A DNA stretch of 64,000 nt from positions 1 to 64,000 of the forward strand of contig CADBWR010000019.1 in assembly GCA_902798425.1 (NCBI GenBank), in the 5' to 3' direction. Origin of the DNA: an uncultured Bacteroidales bacterium. GTDB taxonomy: Bacteria > Bacteroidota > Bacteroidia > Bacteroidales > Bacteroidaceae. Position numbers and translations under genes: made by a program. Within the stretch, counting starts at the first letter, position 1; every line of letters begins with the position of its first letter. The notes below the pieces were generated by a model. That model was given only the letters and a program-made list of their open reading frames with translations, did not search any database and had not been told where the DNA came from. Below are positions 33,962-42,580 of the stretch, one piece after another.

Positions 33962-34354
33962 TCATTCTTCATTCTTAAAGAGGTTCTTGATCTCGTCTAT
34001 CTCGTCTTCATCAAACCATTTCGACAGACGGTCCTTAGCCTTTTGCTGAATCTCCGGATCAATATCTGTCCAAACTTTCTTCAGGACAAAGAGCAACACG
34101 GCGAGGTCGTCTGTCAATCCAGCAATGGGAATGGCATCGGGGATGACATCCAACGGACTGATCATATAACCCAGCGCACCAACAATCATAGCCTTGTTGG
34201 CAGTACTGATCTTATCGCTCTGCAGCGTATAATAAAGAATCAGGGCTGCATACACCAGTTTGGCGCCAGCACGTTTGGCAATGCTAGCAATCTTTTCAAC
34301 AAAGTCCGTCTGAGAGAACTTGTTGGCGTAACTCATAAAATCAGGTAGTTCCAT
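33962..34354 (-). CDS. YkvA/DUF1232 membrane protein
   Basis: The 130-aa product carries the DUF1232 signature MISPLDVIPDAIPIAGLTDD (about 64-83) after a hydrophobic span (AKLVYAALILYYTL), and a charged C-terminal part. Function unknown. It lies ten bases upstream of the oxidoreductase gene on the same strand. Confidence 0.88.
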   Translation of the reverse strand: MELPDFMSYANKFSQTDFVEKIASIAKRAGAKLVYAALILYYTLQSDKISTANKAMIVGALGYMISPLDVIPDAIPIAGLTDDLAVLLFVLKKVWTDIDPEIQQKAKDRLSKWFDEDEIDEIKNLFKNEE

Positions 34355-34395
34355 TTTTCTATTTGATTATTTATTATTTGACTTTTCACTAAAGG

Positions 34396-35244
34396 TTACT
34401 TATTGATTTTTATCACCCGGATACCCGTATGCGACGGATGCTTCTGCAGATACTGATAGAAAGTCATCGGTTCCTCAACAACCTTTTTGTGTATCATCGA
34501 CGCATTGAGCAGGTGCAGACCGTCCTTCTGCCATACAGCAAACCCCAGGTGGGCAATATCCAGTCCCTTCTTATTGCAGGTGATGGCAATGATGTCGCCA
34601 TCGTGGACAGCCTGGCGCAGGGCTTTCGTACTGCGACGCAGTGCACTCTTGGGAATATAGCGCGCCTTTACACGACTGAGGTCCTTCTCCTGTTGTTTAA
34701 TGACAGGTACCAGTTCTGGGTGTGCTTTCAGGGCTTTATAAGCTGTAGGGTGTGCGCTCATATAGTTCACACGAACATGTTGTACGGCTGTAAACGGAGG
34801 GTTAGGCGATTGCCTTTCCGTCACCATCTTCATCTCCTGCTTGTCACGTATCCAGTCGGAAAAATAGTGCAACCTTGAGGCATAGCCATCAAGTTTCCCC
34901 TGTCGATAGCGCAACAGGCGTAACGTAGACAAATAGTCCCCCCAGGCTTTCTTTCCCTGACTGGCACAGATGGTTAATGCCGACACAGTCTCCACCAGTG
35001 TGGTGCAGTCGAGTTGACGGGTATTGACGACCAGTTGCTCGTTATCGTTGACTTCAAGGGTGTGAGCCACATAGGGCACGCCCAGAAACTGGCGGGCAAA
35101 CCACAGCGATGTAGTCTCCTTATTGGCAGCTTGCAACAGCTTACAAATCTTGACACTGTCCTCACGCTGGTAAGTAACAGGCTGTGCAAAGGCTGTCACT
35201 GTCAATGCCATACAGGCTATGAGTATTTTCAATCGACTATTCAT
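34396..35244 (-). CDS. DUF1460 amidase-like (NlpC/P60-related) protein
   Basis: Start at 35244 (MNSRLKILIACMALTVTAFA) gives a signal peptide; the longer frame is rejected. The 282-aa mature protein shows the DUF1460 pattern: RQFLGVPYVAHTLE, then the catalytic-type RQLDCTTLVETV with the cysteine, and later HLGFAVWQKDGLHLLNAS with a histidine. Family members are thought to be periplasmic cell-wall amidases. Its start overlaps the previous gene's end by eight bases, so the two are translationally coupled. Confidence 0.88.
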   Translation of the reverse strand: MNSRLKILIACMALTVTAFAQPVTYQREDSVKICKLLQAANKETTSLWFARQFLGVPYVAHTLEVNDNEQLVVNTRQLDCTTLVETVSALTICASQGKKAWGDYLSTLRLLRYRQGKLDGYASRLHYFSDWIRDKQEMKMVTERQSPNPPFTAVQHVRVNYMSAHPTAYKALKAHPELVPVIKQQEKDLSRVKARYIPKSALRRSTKALRQAVHDGDIIAITCNKKGLDIAHLGFAVWQKDGLHLLNASMIHKKVVEEPMTFYQYLQKHPSHTGIRVIKINK

Positions 35245-36334
35245 AGTTCTTCTTATGCTTTTTATATCTGCTGCGTGCTCCAAAATTGTAGCCCACATAC
35301 ATGTTCAGGCTGCCAAAGATGTTGTTGGCAGCAAAGTTTGCCATGTGATAGTTGTATGCTCGGACAATGACCGACGCACCGGCATACCAGCGCATATTAT
35401 TATACACCAAGCCAAAGCGTCCAATGCCGTCTATATTAAAGTTATTAATGCTCAACAGGTTCTTGCTGCTACTCGACTCACCATGTGTACGCTTAAAGGC
35501 CAACGCTAACGAGAGGGAGGAGCAGAAAAGGAAGTTCTTGGCAAACACCCAGTTATAGGCATATCCTATCGAAGCTGCATAGTTATAGTACTCCACACTG
35601 TTGAACATCAATCCGCTGTCCACTTTAACAGTTTGCGCTCCCATGTGCTCGTCAATCACGGTCTGCAACTTCTCGTGGTCAAACTCTATACTGTTACGGG
35701 TATAGGTTACACCCGCCATCCATGAGCCACAACTAATCTTCTGTATGGTACTCTGCGCAAAGGCTGCAGGATAAGAGAACCGCTTGTGGTTGAAGATATA
35801 GTAGAGATTAACACCGGTAATACCCACGCTGATGCCATCGAAAGGGACGCCTTCCAGCGGTTTGGTATTGACGTCCTTGCCTAAGTTGGCACGGCGGATG
35901 TGATAGTCGCAGCCCGTACGGCGATAATAGAGGTCGACACCAATCTGTGCGGCGTAAATACTGAGGTCTATCTCTTGCTTCAAATCCTTGAGATCCATAT
36001 CCACACGCTTCAAGTCAAAGGTATAGCCCAAGAATACCCAACGCCATCCAAAGTAGGGACCGACCTTCAGATTCGGCTCAGGCGACAGCAATACTGACTG
36101 TCCGTCAGCACCGCTCGTACTGAGACGATAGTAGTCGTAAGTATGTGTTGCCTGGAGCATCACCGACCAGTTATAGTGCTGCGGTTCGACATATTTCTCG
36201 TCGATATAGCTGAAGCCACGGATAGTACGGCGCAACCAGCTCATCTTCTTCTTTGGCTGTTCCGTTTGTAACGTGTCTTGCGCTATCGCTTGCAACGTCA
36301 CCAAGGAAAATATCAGCAGCAGCACTCTCTTCAT
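35237..36334 (-). CDS. DUF4421 outer-membrane protein
   Basis: The 365-aa product has a signal peptide (MKRVLLLIFSLVTLQAIAQ) and many amphipathic strands, with GPYFGWRWVFLGYTFDL and YAAQIGVDLYYRRTG, matching the Bacteroidales DUF4421 family. It ends in GYNFGARSRYKKHKKNYE. Function unknown. It lies four bases from the Gfo/Idh/MocA gene and overlaps the DUF1460 gene. Confidence 0.85.
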   Translation of the reverse strand: MKRVLLLIFSLVTLQAIAQDTLQTEQPKKKMSWLRRTIRGFSYIDEKYVEPQHYNWSVMLQATHTYDYYRLSTSGADGQSVLLSPEPNLKVGPYFGWRWVFLGYTFDLKRVDMDLKDLKQEIDLSIYAAQIGVDLYYRRTGCDYHIRRANLGKDVNTKPLEGVPFDGISVGITGVNLYYIFNHKRFSYPAAFAQSTIQKISCGSWMAGVTYTRNSIEFDHEKLQTVIDEHMGAQTVKVDSGLMFNSVEYYNYAASIGYAYNWVFAKNFLFCSSLSLALAFKRTHGESSSSKNLLSINNFNIDGIGRFGLVYNNMRWYAGASVIVRAYNYHMANFAANNIFGSLNMYVGYNFGARSRYKKHKKNYE

Positions 36335-36338
36335 CAGC

Positions 36339-37322
36339 TCAGAACTTTCCTAAAATACGGTCCAGCACCCAGTTGACAGGCGTTGCCGATACACTGGTAC
36401 ACTCACAGATTCCGATGCCTTGCAAATGTTCGCAGACATTCTTGATAAGAGGATATTGTACATAAGGTGGATTGGGCACTGCCAGTACTTGCGTGCCCTC
36501 ACTGGTATGCAGCATAATGGGTTTATAGTCGAAGACAGAGAAACTCATCAGTCCCTTGTCACCAATAATCTCTATGCAGTCTTCTCGTGCTGACTCATGA
36601 CCCACAAAGCACCACGAGCCACTACCAGGGACACCACTCTCAAACTCAAAACAGGCGCTCACCGAGTCTTCTGCCTGATAAAGGTTGCCGCGATTGGCAC
36701 AGATGCCACGGGCTTCAAGGATAACGCCAAAGATATGCTGCATGAGGTCGAGCTGATGGGGAGCCAAATCGTAGAAATAGCCACCACCGGCAATATCCGG
36801 CTGCAGACGCCAAGGCAATTCGGAAGCTTTGGAATAGTCAAGTTCACGAGGCGGCACAGCAAAACGAATCTGTACGTTGATGATCTTGCCAATGGTGCCA
36901 CTATCCACCAGTTCTTTCACCTTTTGGAAATAGGGCAGGTAGCGACGGTAATAGGCAACAAAACAGGGCACACCCGTTTCCTCACTGACACGATTGATGC
37001 GGGCACAGTCTTCATAGGAAGCAGCCAATGGTTTCTCGACATATACGGGTTTGCCCGCCTTCATAGCCATTATAGCGAAGGTCGCATGACTGCTGGGAGG
37101 TGTTGCAATATAGACCGCATTCACATCAGGATCGTCAATGAGTTCCTGGGCATCGGTATACCATTTGGGTATGCCGTGCCTCTCAGCATAGCTGCGTGCC
37201 TTCCGCTCCTGGCGACTCATCACAGCTACCACACTGGATCCCTCTATTTCAGAGAATGCGGGACCGCTTTTCTTCTCTGTAACCTCACCACAACCGATGA
37301 AGCCCCACCTTAACAATTTCAT
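36339..37322 (-). CDS. Gfo/Idh/MocA family oxidoreductase
   Basis: A 327-aa NAD(P)-dependent dehydrogenase. Start at 37322 (MKLLRWGFIGCGEVTEK); the longer frame begins inside the -7 box. The Rossmann motif GFIGCG is at residues 7-12, and the EKPLA motif (VYVEKPLAASYEDC) is present, followed by GGGYFYDLAPHQLDLM with the catalytic-type histidine. The substrate cannot be named. It heads a minus-strand operon and is divergent from a membrane-protein gene. Confidence 0.9.
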   Translation of the reverse strand: MKLLRWGFIGCGEVTEKKSGPAFSEIEGSSVVAVMSRQERKARSYAERHGIPKWYTDAQELIDDPDVNAVYIATPPSSHATFAIMAMKAGKPVYVEKPLAASYEDCARINRVSEETGVPCFVAYYRRYLPYFQKVKELVDSGTIGKIINVQIRFAVPPRELDYSKASELPWRLQPDIAGGGYFYDLAPHQLDLMQHIFGVILEARGICANRGNLYQAEDSVSACFEFESGVPGSGSWCFVGHESAREDCIEIIGDKGLMSFSVFDYKPIMLHTSEGTQVLAVPNPPYVQYPLIKNVCEHLQGIGICECTSVSATPVNWVLDRILGKF

Positions 37323-37330
37323 AATCGAGT

Positions 37331-37391
37331 GCAAAGTTACGAAATAATTCTTAATTCTTAATTCTTAATTCTTATTTTATTTGTACCTTTG
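37331..37391. promoter_or_regulatory. Divergent promoters separated by an AATTCTTA tandem repeat
   Basis: The minus-strand -7 box TAACTTTG is at about 37331-37338; the plus-strand box TACCTTTG is at 37384-37391. Between them (about 37346-37375) are four copies of the 8-mer AATTCTTA. Confidence 0.65.
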
Positions 37392-37410
37392 CATCACAAA
37401 TTTGGCAAAA

Positions 37411-38298
37411 ATGGACCAGCAACAGAAAACAAATGTACAAAAAGTGCGCAGCTACCGAGGCATTCTCTCGGAAGGTTTGCACCTCTATATCAACGCATTC
37501 CGCAAATTTTTCAAGGCCTCATGGCTCACTGCCCTTGTCTATGCGCTCATCAATGCAGCAGTATGCACCCTGACTGCTGTCAAGGTACCAGAATTGATTC
37601 TCGTCATTCAATTGCAACTACAACGCTTCAATGGCATCATCATCGAAACGCTGCAACCCTACATAGTGACTCTGGCCGAATGTGCCATACTCATCATTGC
37701 GGTAGTCATCGCCTCAGCATTAGCTCAGGGCACCATCTTTGCGCTACTGAAAGAGCACAGCGAGACCAACGAAATTCCCATGCCCGCCAGTTGGTGGAAG
37801 CCCAGCAAGCGACTCATGGGGCGCACGCTGAAAGGGGTACTCTTCACATCGTTGCTTCTCTCCATCTGTATTCCTACGCTACTTCTTATTCCCTTTACAT
37901 TGCCTTTGTTTTATGTAATCACCAAATATATCCTGGAGCCCAACACCAGCTACTGGTCGACACTAAAGAAAAACTACGGACGAGGCATGGGCCACTGGGG
38001 CTCACTCTTCTTGGTATACTTCCTTACCAGCCTCTTCATTGTGTTGGCGGGAATGATTATCATGCTGCCAGCCCACATTCTCTATCTTGCCAACTACAGA
38101 GCACAGATGGGGGTACTCATTGGTGACCCATTGGGCATGCCGTCGTATATGCTTCCCATGACATTTGTCACCTTCGTTCTGTGCAGTTTCCTATACTTCT
38201 ATAGTTGTCTGCCATTATTGATCAACGGATACTATGCCTATGGCGCCATTGAAGCGAAGGAACTTGAACACGAACAGCAAAAACTAGACCTCGTATGA
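37411..38298 (+). CDS. Multi-spanning membrane protein of unknown function
   Basis: Start at 37411 ([17 protein letters not shown]); the upstream extension is promoter. The 295-aa protein has five or six hydrophobic spans, such as [71 protein letters not shown] and [18 protein letters not shown]. It resembles no family I can name. Its stop overlaps the hisB start by four bases (ATGA), so the two are coupled. Confidence 0.8.
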   Translation: MDQQQKTNVQKVRSYRGILSEGLHLYINAFRKFFKASWLTALVYALINAAVCTLTAVKVPELILVIQLQLQRFNGIIIETLQPYIVTLAECAILIIAVVIASALAQGTIFALLKEHSETNEIPMPASWWKPSKRLMGRTLKGVLFTSLLLSICIPTLLLIPFTLPLFYVITKYILEPNTSYWSTLKKNYGRGMGHWGSLFLVYFLTSLFIVLAGMIIMLPAHILYLANYRAQMGVLIGDPLGMPSYMLPMTFVTFVLCSFLYFYSCLPLLINGYYAYGAIEAKELEHEQQKLDLV

Positions 38299-39380
38299 AA
38301 AAGATTCTCTTTATAGACCGTGACGGAACAATTATCCGCGAACCTGCCGACGAACAGATAGACAGTTTTGAGAAACTGCAGTTTGTACCTCGCGCCATCT
38401 CCAGCCTGTCTTTTCTGCGCCAGCATACTGACTATGTATTTGTCATGGTCAGCAATCAGGACGGACTAAGCACTGACGCTTTCCCTGAAGACACGTTCTG
38501 GCCTGTTCATAATTTCATTCTTGACACGTTGCGCGGCGAGGGTGTAGAGTTTGACGACATCCTCATAGACTCACACTTCCCTGAAGACAATGCACCCACC
38601 CGTAAGCCTAACACCGGACTGGTGGAAAAATATATGAACAACCCCGAGTATGATATTCAGGGTAGCTACGTCATTGGAGACCGTGACACTGACCGCCTGT
38701 TTGCCAAGAATATCGGCTGCGGTTTTCTACAGATAGACAGTGCCCCTGGTGGGTTGGCTGCAGAGAGCTGGGAGAAGGCTACAGCTATCGCTTTTGGCGG
38801 AGAACGTACCGCTGAGGTTCGTCGCACTACCAAAGAGACGGATATATGGGTAAAGGTCGACCTCGACGGCAACGGTCGTTGCGACATTCAGACAGGATTG
38901 GGTTTCTTCGACCACATGCTGGAACAGATTGGCAAACACGGCATGATAGACCTCACTGTTCACTGCAATGGCGACCTGCACGTTGACGAGCATCACACCA
39001 TAGAAGACACAGCACTGGCACTGGGCGAATGTCTGCTCAAGGCATTGGGCGACAAGCGTGGCATTGAGCGCTATGGCTACTGTCTGCCTATGGACGACTG
39101 TCTCTGTTCCGTCTGTCTTGACTTCGGAGGCAGGCCCTGGCTGGTATGGGATGCTGAGTTCCATCGCGAGAAGGTCGGTGAGATGCCTACTGAGATGTTC
39201 CTGCACTTCTTCAAGAGTCTGAGCGATGCAGCACGCATGAATCTGAATATCAAGGCTGAAGGACAGAACGAGCACCACAAGATTGAGGGTATCTTCAAGG
39301 CACTAGCCCGTGCACTGAAAATGGCAGTACGCAGAGATGTCTATCACTACGAACTGCCATCTACCAAGGGGAGCCTATAA
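38295..39380 (+). CDS. hisB: Bifunctional histidinol-phosphatase/imidazoleglycerol-phosphate dehydratase
   Basis: It catalyses two steps of histidine synthesis. The N-terminal HAD phosphatase begins [17 protein letters not shown] (D8 and D10 catalytic) and carries [13 protein letters not shown]. The C-terminal dehydratase (about 170-361) has [31 protein letters not shown] and [18 protein letters not shown] with the manganese-binding histidines. Fusion and length are typical of enteric and Bacteroidetes HisB. No other his genes are in the window, and it is coupled to the upstream membrane-protein gene. Confidence 0.96.
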   Translation: MKKILFIDRDGTIIREPADEQIDSFEKLQFVPRAISSLSFLRQHTDYVFVMVSNQDGLSTDAFPEDTFWPVHNFILDTLRGEGVEFDDILIDSHFPEDNAPTRKPNTGLVEKYMNNPEYDIQGSYVIGDRDTDRLFAKNIGCGFLQIDSAPGGLAAESWEKATAIAFGGERTAEVRRTTKETDIWVKVDLDGNGRCDIQTGLGFFDHMLEQIGKHGMIDLTVHCNGDLHVDEHHTIEDTALALGECLLKALGDKRGIERYGYCLPMDDCLCSVCLDFGGRPWLVWDAEFHREKVGEMPTEMFLHFFKSLSDAARMNLNIKAEGQNEHHKIEGIFKALARALKMAVRRDVYHYELPSTKGSL

Positions 39381-39411
39381 CCTGTCAACTCTTCATTTGA
39401 TTCACTCTCAA

Positions 39412-40383
39412 CTATCTGCTTGGCCAAATCATCTCCTTCGGATAGTGGAATAGTAAGTGTCTGAAACTGTGCTTTTTAGTCATCAGACATTTTAGGATAA
39501 ATTGACCTTCCTGTTCCGATGTTTCACAGAGCATATATGAACGCTCCAGCCCCAGTGTGTGCTGTAGCACCCACATAACGCCAGCAGCGAACCGACTCAT
39601 TTCCAGTATTTCCAGCGTTTGGGCCATATTGCCATTGTCCTTGAACGTCTGGAAATCTCCTTTTAGCTTACTCAGCACATAATAGTAGTCTACCAGATAG
39701 TCCATGGTGGCCTTTCCTTTCAAGAGACGCTGTTGGAAAGTCTGCAGCATACAGACGGCATTCATCGTCAGCGTAGGAACATAAATATCGTCATTGCTCA
39801 GGTGGAACAGCTGCTCTTTGTTCTGCACGAACCATTTCTGTAAGACCTTGTTTCTCATCGGATTCCGAGCAGAGAGGACTCGGTAGTACAGATTCACCGG
39901 TGTGTCGCTCCAAGCATTCAGGGCAAACGAAGTATAACCACAACGTATATCTTCTTGACCCGTCTGACGGGCAAACTTAACAGCACGTTCTATGCTGCAG
40001 TCTACGAAAACGTCAATGGCTGTAGCACGTAACAAGTGTTGCAGTTCAGCATTCTCCAGGCGACGCATACCGAGACCATTCAGTATGGTGGCCCTGATTT
40101 TTCGCTCTGACAGTTTGGCGACAAGCTTCGCACAACGCTGTTCATAGACTTCCTCCTCCTCGCGAATCATCTCAGCATCAGCCATCCAGTCGATACTCAA
40201 ATCCTGGGGGGCTCGCAAGCCAAACTCGAACAAGCGCTCCACACCTTTATAACAGACACCTATCAAGCCGTGATGCCGGGCCATCTCGTAGATCTCATGC
40301 CATTCTTGAGCAGAGGGTCCTCTGCTTAGACAATCCATCTGACCAACGGCCACACGTAGTAATTCAAAAAACAGTTCTTGCAT
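39412..40383 (-). CDS. Nucleotidyltransferase family (NTP_transf_5-like) protein
   Basis: Start at 40383 (MQELFFELLRVAVGQMDCLS); the longer frame covers the promoter. The 323-aa protein is mostly helical and fits the NTP_transf_5 group often found in polysaccharide loci. The expected nucleotidyltransferase core is degenerate: ILNGLGMRR and AIDVFVDC replace the usual glycine-rich and DxD elements, so activity is uncertain. It is divergent from the ligase gene. Confidence 0.65.
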   Translation of the reverse strand: MQELFFELLRVAVGQMDCLSRGPSAQEWHEIYEMARHHGLIGVCYKGVERLFEFGLRAPQDLSIDWMADAEMIREEEEVYEQRCAKLVAKLSERKIRATILNGLGMRRLENAELQHLLRATAIDVFVDCSIERAVKFARQTGQEDIRCGYTSFALNAWSDTPVNLYYRVLSARNPMRNKVLQKWFVQNKEQLFHLSNDDIYVPTLTMNAVCMLQTFQQRLLKGKATMDYLVDYYYVLSKLKGDFQTFKDNGNMAQTLEILEMSRFAAGVMWVLQHTLGLERSYMLCETSEQEGQFILKCLMTKKHSFRHLLFHYPKEMIWPSR

Positions 40384-40415
40384 GATACTTCTGTTAGTAG
40401 TATTAAAAACTGTTG

Positions 40416-40475
40416 CAAAGATACGAAATAATTGATAAATGACAACGGATAATTGATAAATTCTTTGTAAATTTG
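40416..40475. promoter_or_regulatory. Divergent promoters for the nucleotidyltransferase and ligase genes
   Basis: Minus-strand -7 box TATCTTTG at 40416-40423; plus-strand box TAAATTTG at 40468-40475, 24 bases before the ligase start. A direct repeat AATTGATAAAT flanks GACAACGGAT between them. Confidence 0.55.
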
Positions 40476-40499
40476 CACGAAAATTGCAGAGAGACAACT

Positions 40500-42551
40500 A
40501 TGACCGACGATAAAACACTACGCATGCAACAGCTCGTCAGCGAGTTGAACGAGGCTTCCGAAGCCTACTACAACGGACAGACTGAGCGCATGACCGACTA
40601 TGAGTGGGATGCCCGTTTCGACGAGTTGAAGCGGTTGGAAATGGAGACAGGCACTACCCTCCCCGACTCTCCCACTCAGAAAGTCTCAGAAGACAACATC
40701 ACCGGACAGAAAGAGGAACACGAATTTGCTGCGCTGTCTTTGGCTAAGACAAAGAAAACGGACGAGTTGGTGAAGTGGGCCGAAGGGCGCCCTATCTGGA
40801 TATCATGGAAGCTCGATGGTCTGACGCTCGTTGTCACTTACGACAAGGGGCAGCTGACAAAGGTTGTTACGCGTGGTAACGGTCACATCGGTACGAACAT
40901 CACTCATTTGGCAAGCGCCATAGCAGGCATTCCCCAAACAATTGATTATCAAAGACATCTCGTCATCCGCGGAGAGGCCGTTATATCGTACGACGACTTC
41001 GAGCGTTTCCTTATGGAGAGTGGCGAGGACTATGCCAATCCTCGCAACTTAGCCTCTGGTTCACTGACTTTGAAAGATGTCGATGAAGTACGCCAGCGGC
41101 ACATTCAGTGGATACCCTTCACCTTAGTATATATAGATGAACCCAGCCGCTCACTCTTTGACGAATCTCCCCTAAAAAGTTGGGGACAGCGCATGGAGTG
41201 GCTCGACAGTCACGGTTTTCGTACCGTCGAACGCCGCAGCATAGAAAGTCCTTCTCATGATACCGTAGAAGAATGTATCGCCTCCTTCACCCAAAAGGTA
41301 ACCTCCCGACAGAATCCCTTCCCTGTCGATGGTTTGGTCATCTGCTACGACGACACAGACTATGCACAGACTGGCTCCGTCACAGGCCACCACGCCACAC
41401 GTGCCGGACTGGCTTTCAAATGGCAAGACGAGGCTGCCAGCACCATACTACAGGAGATTGAGTGGTCGTGTGCTGCCAGCACCATATCACCCGTAGCCAT
41501 CTTCCAACCCGTAGAACTGGAGGGCACCACAGTCAGACGTGCTTCTTTGTGCAACATCAGCGAGTGCGAGCGTCTGGGACTGGGAGGTCCCGGAACAGGA
41601 ATCAGTGTCATCAAGGCTAACAAGATTATCCCCAAGGTTATAGCCGTCACTCAGAGTGTCGGAACATTCTCAGTGCCCAGCGAGTGTCCTGTCTGTCATG
41701 CCCCTGCCAAGGTTTCCGTCAGTGAGACGAGCGGCACCAAGACGCTGCACTGCACCAATGCCGAATGTCCTGCCAAACAACTCAAGAAACTGGCACGCTT
41801 CGTTTCGAAGGAGGGCATGAACATTGACGGAATCTCTGAACAGACACTCTCTAAGTTCATCAACATGGGATGGATAAGCGAATATGCAGACATCTACGAC
41901 CTGCGCAGCCACATCCTGGAACTCTCACGGATGGAAGGCTTTGGCGAGAAGTCTGCCTCTAACATCATGCGAAGCATTGACAAGAGTAGAGAGGTAGAGG
42001 CTCACCGCCTGCTCTATGCGCTCAACATACCGCTCTGCGGTTTGGACGTATGCAAGCGCCTGCTCTCCGCCTACCCATTGGCCGAACTCGTATCCATGGC
42101 CGTCCCCACTTCCGGCGGTTCTCCGTCGGGCCCAGCAGTTTCTCCGTTGGGAGCCACCGCCCCCGAGGATGTCTTTGCCCATATCAGCGGCATCGGCCCT
42201 GAGAAGTCGGCGCAGTTTGTCCTCTGGTTCCGCGACGAGCACAACCTTGCCCGCTACCACCGCCTCTTGGAGAAACTGACCGTCACCACTCCCGACGTTT
42301 CTCCGTCGGGCGACAAGTGCGCCGGTCTCACCTTCGTTATCACAGGCGACGTACACCACTACAAGAACCGCAACGAACTGAAAGCCTACATCGAGTCACA
42401 GGGTGGCAAGGTGGCATCGGCCGTCAGCGGTTCCACATCGTTCCTAATTAACAATGATGTCACCTCTACCTCCGGCAAGAACAAGAAAGCCAAAGAGCTG
42501 AACATTCCCATCATCTCCGAGGACGAATTTATGGCGACCTACAATCAATGA
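40500..42551 (+). CDS. ligA: NAD-dependent DNA ligase, divergent LigA
   Basis: It seals nicks using NAD. The start at 40500 (MTDDKTLRMQQLV) is used. The 683-aa protein has the LigA layout: N-terminal Ia domain (YYNGQTERMTDYEWDARFDE), adenylation domain with KLDG (K104 nucleophile), a zinc finger CPVC...CTNAEC, helix-hairpin-helix repeats, and a C-terminal BRCT domain (about 605-683). Odd points: the residue before KLDG is W instead of the usual CE context, TRGDG is TRGNG, and three repeat-derived insertions sit in loops. It may be a second, specialised ligase. Confidence 0.88.
   Translation: MTDDKTLRMQQLVSELNEASEAYYNGQTERMTDYEWDARFDELKRLEMETGTTLPDSPTQKVSEDNITGQKEEHEFAALSLAKTKKTDELVKWAEGRPIWISWKLDGLTLVVTYDKGQLTKVVTRGNGHIGTNITHLASAIAGIPQTIDYQRHLVIRGEAVISYDDFERFLMESGEDYANPRNLASGSLTLKDVDEVRQRHIQWIPFTLVYIDEPSRSLFDESPLKSWGQRMEWLDSHGFRTVERRSIESPSHDTVEECIASFTQKVTSRQNPFPVDGLVICYDDTDYAQTGSVTGHHATRAGLAFKWQDEAASTILQEIEWSCAASTISPVAIFQPVELEGTTVRRASLCNISECERLGLGGPGTGISVIKANKIIPKVIAVTQSVGTFSVPSECPVCHAPAKVSVSETSGTKTLHCTNAECPAKQLKKLARFVSKEGMNIDGISEQTLSKFINMGWISEYADIYDLRSHILELSRMEGFGEKSASNIMRSIDKSREVEAHRLLYALNIPLCGLDVCKRLLSAYPLAELVSMAVPTSGGSPSGPAVSPLGATAPEDVFAHISGIGPEKSAQFVLWFRDEHNLARYHRLLEKLTVTTPDVSPSGDKCAGLTFVITGDVHHYKNRNELKAYIESQGGKVASAVSGSTSFLINNDVTSTSGKNKKAKELNIPIISEDEFMATYNQ
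42111..42157 (+). repeat. Degenerate CCGNCGG palindromes inside ligA
   Basis: TCCGGCGGTTCTCCGTCGGG is followed at about 25 bases by TTTCTCCGTTGGG. It encodes the extra stretch TSGGSPSGPAVSPLGA in the helix-hairpin-helix region and resembles the perfect copies at 42291-42310 and 43298-43317. Confidence 0.6.
42291..42310 (+). repeat. In-frame palindrome in ligA
   Basis: CCCGACG (42291-42297) pairs with CGTCGGG (42304-42310) around TTTCTC. Together with the preceding CACCACT it matches the copy in the sulfhydrylase gene. It encodes PDVSPSG in the linker before the BRCT domain. Confidence 0.75.
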
Positions 42552-42580
42552 AAAATGAAAAGTGAAAAATATAAAGTGAT

